A program made the position numbers and the translations under genes. Under the pieces are notes generated by a model that searched no databases, was not told where the DNA came from, and worked only from the letters and a program-made list of their open reading frames with translations. DNA of 64,000 nt. Origin: Novosphingobium sp. (GTDB lineage Bacteria; Pseudomonadota; Alphaproteobacteria; Sphingomonadales; Sphingomonadaceae). The DNA lies in NCBI GenBank assembly GCA_017745295.1, contig JAGHZR010000009.1, positions 61,918-125,917 on the forward strand. Reading direction: 5' to 3'. Positions 58,692 through 64,000 of the stretch are shown here, piece after piece. Numbering within the stretch: position 1 is the stretch's first letter; each line of letters opens with the position of its first letter.

Positions 58692-59894
58692 TCAGCCTTG
58701 CGCAGCCGCTCTTGCGTCTTTTCGCGATGCGGTCAGGCGGAGCACTGCATATCCCGCCAGCGCCGAAAGCATAGAGCCACCGAGGACGCCGATCTTGACC
58801 TCGTCGATCAGTGCCCGATCGCTGAAGGCCAGGCTACCCACGAACAGGCTCATCGTGAAGCCGATACCGCAGAGCAGGCACATACCGTAAGTCTGGAACC
58901 ACGTCGCACCGCTCGGACGCCGGGCGATGCCGAAGCGCGCGCAGATCCAGAGCGCCAGGAACACGCCGATCTGCTTGCCGAGGAACAGCCCCCCGGCCAC
59001 GCCCATCGGCAGCGGAGCGAACAGTTGCTCCGGGCCGAGCCCCGCCAGCGAGACCCCGGCATTGGCGAAGCCGAACAGCGGAACCACGCCATAGGCGACC
59101 CATCCGTGAAGGCCGTGTTCCAGCCGGTGGAGCGGCGATTCCGCGCTGTCCGGCGCGCCGGGGGTCGCGCGGATCGGGATCAGGCTGGCGGCCAGCACAC
59201 CGGCGATGGTGGCATGGATTCCCGACAGCAGGACCGCCAGCCAGAGCGCGGCGGCGAGCACGAGATAGGGCCAGAGCCGCTTCACGCCGATCCGGTTGAG
59301 CACGAACATCACGCCCATGATGATCCCGGCGGCGAGCAGGGCGGCGCCTTTGATCTGGCTGGTATAGGCCAGCGCGATCACCGCGACCGCGCCCATGTCG
59401 TCGACGATGGCCACCGTCGTCAGGAACAGCTTGAGCGAGGCGGGCACCCGCTTGCCGAGAAGGGCCATGACGCCGATCGCGAAGGCGATGTCGGTGGCGG
59501 CGGGAATGGCCCAGCCGCGCGCGAGGCCGGGTGTCGAGCCGGCGATGGCCAGGTAGATCAGCGCCGGGAAAATCATGCCCGAGGTGGCGGCGATCGCAGG
59601 AAGCGCGCGGTCGGGCCAGTTCGACAGGTGGCCGTCGACGAACTCGCGTTTGATCTCCAGGCCGACGAGCAGGAAGAACAGGGCCATCAGGCCGTCGTTG
59701 ATCCAGTGCGTCAGCGACAGGGAAAACCACGAGGGGCCGACCCTGAGGTGCAGGGCGTGAAAATAGCCTTCGGCCAGCGGACTGTTGGCCACGATCAGCG
59801 CCAGCGCCGCCGCGCCCATCAGCAGGATACCGCCGGAAGCCTCGCTGCGCAGAAAGGCGCGAAGTGCGGAACGGGGGCGCTTTGAAAGGATCAT
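58692..59894 (-). CDS. nhaA: Na+/H+ antiporter NhaA
   Basis: 400 residues with about 11-12 membrane segments. The sodium-binding Asp165-Asp166 pair lies in AIVDDMGAV and Asp134 in PAATDIAFAIGV, with VGLEIKREF earlier. Exchanges Na+ or Li+ for protons for pH and salt homeostasis at the inner membrane. It is convergent with the FixJ-like gene. Confidence 0.95.
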   Translation of the reverse strand: MILSKRPRSALRAFLRSEASGGILLMGAAALALIVANSPLAEGYFHALHLRVGPSWFSLSLTHWINDGLMALFFLLVGLEIKREFVDGHLSNWPDRALPAIAATSGMIFPALIYLAIAGSTPGLARGWAIPAATDIAFAIGVMALLGKRVPASLKLFLTTVAIVDDMGAVAVIALAYTSQIKGAALLAAGIIMGVMFVLNRIGVKRLWPYLVLAAALWLAVLLSGIHATIAGVLAASLIPIRATPGAPDSAESPLHRLEHGLHGWVAYGVVPLFGFANAGVSLAGLGPEQLFAPLPMGVAGGLFLGKQIGVFLALWICARFGIARRPSGATWFQTYGMCLLCGIGFTMSLFVGSLAFSDRALIDEVKIGVLGGSMLSALAGYAVLRLTASRKDARAAAQG

Positions 59895-60121
59895 CGATCG
59901 GGTGCGGTCGCTCGGTAAGGTACTGGGGCCACGGCGGGAAGGTGCGAGGATACGGCTAGGCCCTGCCTAGACGCAATGGCAGGGCAATGCCACAGGGACC
60001 GGCCTCTCCCTTAACACCTGAGTATGATGGCATTGGCCTGCCGGGCTTGCCAATTGGAGTGAGGGTTGCATGGAACCACGGCTCTGCCCGAAGGTTTCGC
60101 CCGAGATAACTGGAGTATGCA

Positions 60122-60511
60122 TTGGTCGCCCCCCTATATAATAGCCCGCTGACGCGGCCGCTCGTGGCCGTGGTGGATGATGATGCCGGGGTGCGCGGCA
60201 GTCTCGACAGTCTGCTTCGTTCGGAAGGGCTGACGAGCATCGGTTTCGCCCGCGCGGAGGACCTGCTGGCCAGCGACCTGCTGCGGCATGTCACGTCGAT
60301 CGTCACCGACCTGCACATGCCGGGCATGACCGGGTTGGCGATGCAGGCGGAACTGCGGCGTCGCAATTGCCCGCAGCCGGTGATCGTGATGACCGGCTAT
60401 CCAACCGACGCGGCGAGGGAGCAGGCCATGTCGGCCGGTGCCAGCGCCTTTCTCACCAAGCCGATTGATCCCGATGTCCTGCTTGCCGCGATCGGGGTGG
60501 GGCTGAACTGA
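60122..60511 (+). CDS. Single-domain response regulator (receiver only)
   Basis: 129 residues, receiver domain alone, FixJ-like sequence. Phospho-Asp63 (VTDLHMPGMTG) and Lys113 (FLTKPID). TTG at 60122 is preceded by GGAG at the right spacing; GTG at 60164 is an alternative that would start at the first beta strand. Perfect TATAAT at 60137-60142 lies inside the coding start. As it lacks an output domain, it may act by phosphate sink or protein-protein binding. No kinase adjoins it. Confidence 0.85.
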   Translation: MVAPLYNSPLTRPLVAVVDDDAGVRGSLDSLLRSEGLTSIGFARAEDLLASDLLRHVTSIVTDLHMPGMTGLAMQAELRRRNCPQPVIVMTGYPTDAAREQAMSAGASAFLTKPIDPDVLLAAIGVGLN

Positions 60512-60530
60512 AGCGGATGGAAAACGCCCG

Positions 60531-61688
60531 TCAGGGCGTCGTTACGGCAGGCGCTGCTTGGGCGGGCGCGGGTTGCGCCGTAGCGGCAGCGGTCGGCGCG
60601 GTCGGAGCCGGAACGGCGCCAGTCGGTTTTGCGCCAGTCGGTTCTGCGCCAGTCGGCTCTACGCCAGCCGGCTCTACGGGCGCCGCTTCGTTGCCTTCCG
60701 GTGCCTTGGTCTCGTCGGCCTTGCCGGGTGTCTTCAGGCCGGGGCCGTAGACCGGCACCACGTCCGGCACGATGCGCCCGTGAAGCGCTTCGATCTCTGC
60801 CTCGCGTTGCTTGAGATAGAGATCGCGGTAGGCGGCATAGGGCCGGTCTTCGTCCCGGATCTTGTTGATCTGTTCGTCGAAGGCGGCGCGTTCGCCAAGC
60901 TGGTTCATGATCGTCATCGGCAGGACGACGGCGGGCTTGGTGAAGGGTTTGCCGACGGCGGCGGGCAGCAGGAGCTTGTCCACCGTGTCGCCGATGATAT
61001 CGCGCAGCGTCGTCGGGCCGACGATCGGCAGGTAGAAATAGGGTCCCGGGCCGACGCCGTAATAGCCCAGCACATTGGCAAGGCCGTTGGGGCGATAGGG
61101 CAGGTTGAACGGCTTCTTCTTCGCCACATCGACGAAACCGGCGACGCCCAGCGTAGTGTTGATGACGAAGCGGCCCGCGGTTTCGGCGGCCTTGCCCGGC
61201 TTGAACTGGAGCAGATAGGCGGCGAACACCACCGGCTCGCCGAGGTTGCTGAAGAAGTTGCGCAGCCCCTTGCGGACGGGGCGGGGCAGGCCCTTGTTGT
61301 AGGCCTTGGCCACGGGTTCGAGCACGGCCTTGTCGACTGCTTGCACGGCCTTGAAGGATTCGACGTTGAGGTGTTGCAGCGGGTCGCCGGGCGGTGCCGG
61401 TTCCGGGCGCGTGACGACGATGACCGACTCGGGACCCGCAGCCGGATCGTTCGCTTCGGGCGTCGCGGCGCTTGGTGCCGTGGTGGTCGTGTTACCTTCC
61501 GGAGCGGAGGGCGTCGGAACGGCGGGAGCGTCCGTCTGCGGTGCCGGAGCGGCCTGCGGATCCGGCGTCGTCGCGGTGATTCCAGCCGTCGTGGTTCCGA
61601 CGACATCCTGCACCGCCATGTAGGCGGGGGCGTCGGGAACCGGCTGGCCCGTCATCAGGATCACGACGGCAGCGGCCGGCAAACTCAT
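60531..61688 (-). CDS. mlaA: MlaA-family phospholipid-transport protein with Pro/Ala-rich tails
   Basis: 385 residues. A Pro/Thr/Ala-rich N-terminal stretch (about 35-105) follows a short hydrophobic start, then a MlaA/VacJ domain (DPLQHLNVESFKAVQAVDKAVLEPVAKAYNKGLP ... GYYGVGPGPYFYLPIVGPTTLRD), and a tail of TGAEP/TGAKP/TGAVP-like repeats. MlaA takes phospholipids from the outer leaflet of the outer membrane. The lipobox Cys of a lipoprotein is not visible near the N-terminus. AAGGA lies upstream of the ATG at 61688. Confidence 0.88.
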   Translation of the reverse strand: MSLPAAAVVILMTGQPVPDAPAYMAVQDVVGTTTAGITATTPDPQAAPAPQTDAPAVPTPSAPEGNTTTTAPSAATPEANDPAAGPESVIVVTRPEPAPPGDPLQHLNVESFKAVQAVDKAVLEPVAKAYNKGLPRPVRKGLRNFFSNLGEPVVFAAYLLQFKPGKAAETAGRFVINTTLGVAGFVDVAKKKPFNLPYRPNGLANVLGYYGVGPGPYFYLPIVGPTTLRDIIGDTVDKLLLPAAVGKPFTKPAVVLPMTIMNQLGERAAFDEQINKIRDEDRPYAAYRDLYLKQREAEIEALHGRIVPDVVPVYGPGLKTPGKADETKAPEGNEAAPVEPAGVEPTGAEPTGAKPTGAVPAPTAPTAAATAQPAPAQAAPAVTTP

Positions 61689-61902
61689 TCCAATGTCCTT
61701 AGCATAGCGCGGCCTCGGCTGCGAAGTCGATTTCGCGAAGGCGCAATATTTGGTATTCCTTCCCGGCGGCTAGGCCCGATTTCCCTATTCGTCAATTGTA
61801 CCGGTGGGCCGATCGCGCGCTCCAGGTCACCCGTGCGGCGGGCCGGATAGCCAAATGGGGGCAGGGCGTTGCCAGAGCGCGCCAAACCGCCTATGGTCCT
61901 TT

Positions 61903-62040
61903 CCAGCATCAAGAGTTGGGGCGACGCCCAACGCCAACCTGCCGATCCGGGCAAGGTGGCACTCCGTGAAGGAGGATGTGGCCGACCGGGCAATCGAACG
62001 GATCAAGCCACCAGCGTCATCCCGGAATTGAGGACCGACG
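61903..62040 (+). promoter_or_regulatory. SAM-clan riboswitch (SAM-I/IV-variant type) before metA
   Basis: The aptamer runs from about 61903 to 61981. P1 pairs CATC (61907-61910) with GATG (61975-61978) and flanks. Inside it, ATCAAGAG, a short P2 hairpin GTTGGG-N6-CCCAAC, CGCCAACC, a P3 TGCC-N-GGGCA and AAGGTGGCACTCC follow the SAM-I order (AAGAG ... GCAACC ... AAGGTGCTAAATCC). Downstream, CGTC-A-TCC at 62015-62022 can pair with GGACCGACG (62032-62040), burying the GAGGA ribosome site of metA, so control is probably translational. Class assignment needs a covariance-model search. Confidence 0.7.
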
Positions 62041-62044
62041 CGAA

Positions 62045-62986
62045 GTGCCGATCAAGATACCCGACGACTTGCCCGCCCGCTCCATCCTGGAGAACGAAGG
62101 CGTGGCCGTCATGCGCGAAAGCGATGCGGTGCGGCAGGATATCCGCCCGCTGCGGATCGGACTGCTCAACCTCATGCCCGACAAGGTCAGCACCGAGACC
62201 CAGCTCGCCCGCCTGCTCGGTGCGACGCCGCTCCAGATCGAACTGACCCTGGTGCGGATCAGCGATCACGTCGCCCGCAATACCTCGGCCGAGCACCTCG
62301 AGGCCTTCTACCGCCCCTGGCGCGATGTCGAGCACGAGCGGTTCGACGGTTTCATCATCACCGGCGCTCCGGTCGAGCGTCTCGCCTTCGACGAAGTGCG
62401 CTACTGGTCTGAACTGCGCCGCATCTTCGACTGGACGCGCACCCACGTCCATAGCTGCCTGACGATCTGCTGGGCGGCGCAGGCCTTCCTCCACCACTTC
62501 CACGGCGTGCCGAAGCACGAACTGCCCGCCAAGGCCTTCGGGGTCTATCCCCACCGCAACCTTGCGCCGAACTCGCCGTTCCTGCGCGGGATTTCCGACA
62601 GTTTCGCGGTGCCGGTCTCGCGCTGGACCCAGGTGCGCAAGGCGGATCTGCCGGAGAGCGGCAGTCTCCAGGTCCTGGCCGAAAGCGACGCGGCGGGCCT
62701 CTGCCTGCTCCACGACCCCGCCGACCGGGCAGTGCTGATGTTCAACCACCTCGAATACGACGCCGATACGCTCGGCAACGAATACCGCCGCGACGGCGGC
62801 CCGGTTCCGGTGAACTACTATCCCGAGGACGATCCCGCGCAGCCGCCCGTCAACGCCTGGCGCAGCCATGGACACTTGTTCTTCGGCAACTGGATCAACG
62901 AGATCTATCAGACTACGCCGTTCGACGCAGCAAGGATCGGTGGCGGACAGCGCCAGGAACGCGCGGCGGAACTCGATCCGGCCTGA
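62045..62986 (+). CDS. metA: Homoserine O-acyltransferase MetA, probably acetyl-CoA specific
   Basis: 313 residues. Nucleophile Cys142 in [10 protein letters not shown], catalytic His and Glu in [12 protein letters not shown]. Residue 111 is Glu (ITGAPVERL), where E. coli has Gly; Glu111 marks acetyl-CoA specificity in characterised MetA proteins, so the product is probably O-acetylhomoserine. The GTG at 62045 gives the family start [20 protein letters not shown], with GAGGA 10 bases upstream inside the riboswitch expression platform. First step of methionine synthesis. Confidence 0.93.
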   Translation: MPIKIPDDLPARSILENEGVAVMRESDAVRQDIRPLRIGLLNLMPDKVSTETQLARLLGATPLQIELTLVRISDHVARNTSAEHLEAFYRPWRDVEHERFDGFIITGAPVERLAFDEVRYWSELRRIFDWTRTHVHSCLTICWAAQAFLHHFHGVPKHELPAKAFGVYPHRNLAPNSPFLRGISDSFAVPVSRWTQVRKADLPESGSLQVLAESDAAGLCLLHDPADRAVLMFNHLEYDADTLGNEYRRDGGPVPVNYYPEDDPAQPPVNAWRSHGHLFFGNWINEIYQTTPFDAARIGGGQRQERAAELDPA

Positions 62987-63044
62987 GCCTGCGATTTATT
63001 TTTTTCTAAATAATATGAACGCCTTGTAAGTTTCTGTTGGGGAG

Positions 63045-63076
63045 ATCGGCGGAGCGCGGTTCGCGCTCCCGCCGAT
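63045..63076. terminator. GC-rich hairpin after metA
   Basis: Stem of about 14 bp with a one-base bulge (ATCGGCGG-A-GCGCG with its complement, 63045-63076) and GTT loop. There is no T-run after it on the plus strand, so it may be a factor-dependent terminator or stability element. Confidence 0.45.
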
Positions 63077-63133
63077 GGGTGGCGGGTCGTCCTATAATGG
63101 CACTGCCCCCCTTTGTCCCAAAACAGGACTTTC

Positions 63134-63841
63134 ATGCACTTCCTCCCTTCCGCCGGGCTTGCCCTGGCGTTGTTGCTTCTGCCTGTTGCCACCCATGCCG
63201 CTGAAGATACCTCCGAGTTCACGGTCTCGGGCGCGGCGACGATCATCAGCGACTATCGTTTCCGCGGCATTTCGCAGACCGGCAAGGACCCTGCCGTACA
63301 GGCGACGATCAATGTCGGCCACAGCAGCGGCGTCTATATCGGCACCTGGGCATCCTCGCTGGACACGAGTGATCGCTACGGCCACACCGAAGTCGATCTC
63401 TACGGCGGTTGGGCAGGGGCAGTTGCGCCCCGAACGACGCTCGACGTCATGCTGGCCTATTACAGCTATCCCGGCGGGGAAGGCTCGGGGAAGATCGAAT
63501 ATCTCGAAACGACCACGAAGCTGACCCATGATTTCGGCCCGCTCAGCGCCACGTTGAGCGCGGGCTACAGCTGGAACCAGGCCGCGATCGGCGGCGATCA
63601 CCTCTACCTTTCCGGCGATACCGCCGTGCCGATCCCCGGCACGCCGCTGACCTTGCGCGCCCATGGCGGCCGCAGCAAGGGGGCGATCAGTCCGAAGCCG
63701 GGCGGCTACTACGACTGGTCGCTTGGCGGGGATGCCGCGCTGGGGCCGATCACGCTGGGCCTGTCCTATATCGACACCAATCTGCGCCGCAATCCGGCCG
63801 CTACTGCCGCCGCGCTCTTTTCGATCACCGCGGCCTTTTGA
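63134..63841 (+). CDS. TorF-family putative porin
   Basis: 235 residues. Signal peptide (MHFLPSAGLALALLLLPVATHA), then FTVSGAATIISDYRFRGISQTGKDPAVQATINV, the typical TorF/Gcw_chp opening, and alternating beta strands ending in Phe (SITAAF). An outer membrane beta-barrel of about 230 residues. The ATG at 63134 has CAGGAC upstream; TATAAT at 63093-63098 could be its -10. The transported solute is unknown. Confidence 0.88.
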   Translation: MHFLPSAGLALALLLLPVATHAAEDTSEFTVSGAATIISDYRFRGISQTGKDPAVQATINVGHSSGVYIGTWASSLDTSDRYGHTEVDLYGGWAGAVAPRTTLDVMLAYYSYPGGEGSGKIEYLETTTKLTHDFGPLSATLSAGYSWNQAAIGGDHLYLSGDTAVPIPGTPLTLRAHGGRSKGAISPKPGGYYDWSLGGDAALGPITLGLSYIDTNLRRNPAATAAALFSITAAF

Positions 63842-63863
63842 TCTACCTTCCAGGAGCTGGAAA

Positions 63864-64000
63864 ATGAGAGACTTGTTCAGTCGCATGCATATCGCAGGCA
63901 AGCTGATGACGGTCGCCGGTCTGGCGATCGCCGTTCTGCTGCTGCTCGGCTTCACCGCCGTCGTCTTTGAAACGGGTTCGGAGGTCGGCAAACTGTCCGA
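63864..64000 (+). CDS. Methyl-accepting chemotaxis protein, N-terminal part
   Basis: The first 45 codons only, cut by the window end. MRDLFSRMHIAGKLMTVAGL followed by a hydrophobic segment (IAVLLLLGFTAVVF) and a short periplasmic start (ETGSEVGKLS) is typical of MCP N-termini. AGGAG lies upstream of the ATG at 63864, 22 bases after the porin stop, so the two may be co-transcribed. The call from so short a piece is moderate. Confidence 0.6.
   Translation, partial: MRDLFSRMHIAGKLMTVAGLAIAVLLLLGFTAVVFETGSEVGKLS

Noticed and set aside
61903..61982. SAM-II riboswitch or cobalamin riboswitch before metA
   Set aside because: The SAM-II pseudoknot sequence is absent and no B12 box is found. The AAGAG, CAACC and AAGGTG order fits the SAM-I clan instead.

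Overview
The window is GC-rich, densely coded alphaproteobacterial chromosome, most likely from a sphingomonad (Novosphingobium/Sphingobium type). Pointers are three TonB-dependent receptors, a TorF-type porin, a remnant of a DUF6356-like small membrane protein (family recalled from sphingomonads), a Ku/LigD repair pair and a class GN-type sortase pair. I see no rRNA, tRNA, CRISPR array, transposase, integrase or prophage gene. The taxonomic call is inference.

Layout. 1-2.8 kb: ligD (cut by the window edge) and ku for end joining, then a BON-domain protein with a long disordered Arg/Gly/Tyr-rich N-terminus. 2.9-8.5 kb: a five-gene terminal oxidase operon in which every junction is a 4-base overlap (subunit II with haem c, fused subunit I-III, a small membrane protein, a CtaG-type assembly protein, a triheme cytochrome c). 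8.6-16.4 kb: a methyltransferase, then a thioredoxin-like/regulator operon divergent from epoxide hydrolase, Ohr and alpha/beta-hydrolase genes. The divergent promoter carries four regularly spaced CGTTAG boxes. 16.9-23 kb: a TonB receptor, a sortase with its VIT-vWA substrate, and an XRE regulator. 23-31.3 kb: a CYTH-CHAD protein, an AhpD-like protein with an Rrf2 regulator that share a dyad, a TonB receptor, and a Fur-box haem uptake pair (receptor plus haem oxygenase). 31.4-42.3 kb: a UbiM-like hydroxylase, a DHA2 exporter, a periplasmic beta-galactosidase, and an alcohol/aldehyde dehydrogenase cluster with DUF779 and a GAF-Fis regulator. 42.5-46.2 kb: a three-gene TIR/TPR - small protein - TPR/SLOG-like operon, the best candidate for an undescribed signalling or defence module. 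46.2-47.5 kb: a Crp/Fnr regulator beside a perfect CRP-type palindrome and a candidate small RNA. 47.5-55.4 kb: an M28 peptidase, a LysR regulator, kynurenine-pathway genes (kynU, kynA, kynR), msrB, and a thioredoxin-reductase-like fusion paired with a UBP zinc finger. 55.4-64 kb: a signalling cluster (HWE/HisKA_2-like kinase, FixL-like kinase, FixJ-like regulator, lone receiver), nhaA, mlaA, metA under a SAM-clan riboswitch, a TorF porin, and the start of a chemotaxis receptor.

Two families of long perfect inverted repeats lie between genes: one copy of the first (19.2 kb) and two of the second (31.3 and 38.0 kb). The two copies of the second differ by a compensated base pair in the stem. 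The summary of regulation (operators, small RNA, riboswitch) rests on visible sequence symmetry and placement, not on computed searches.
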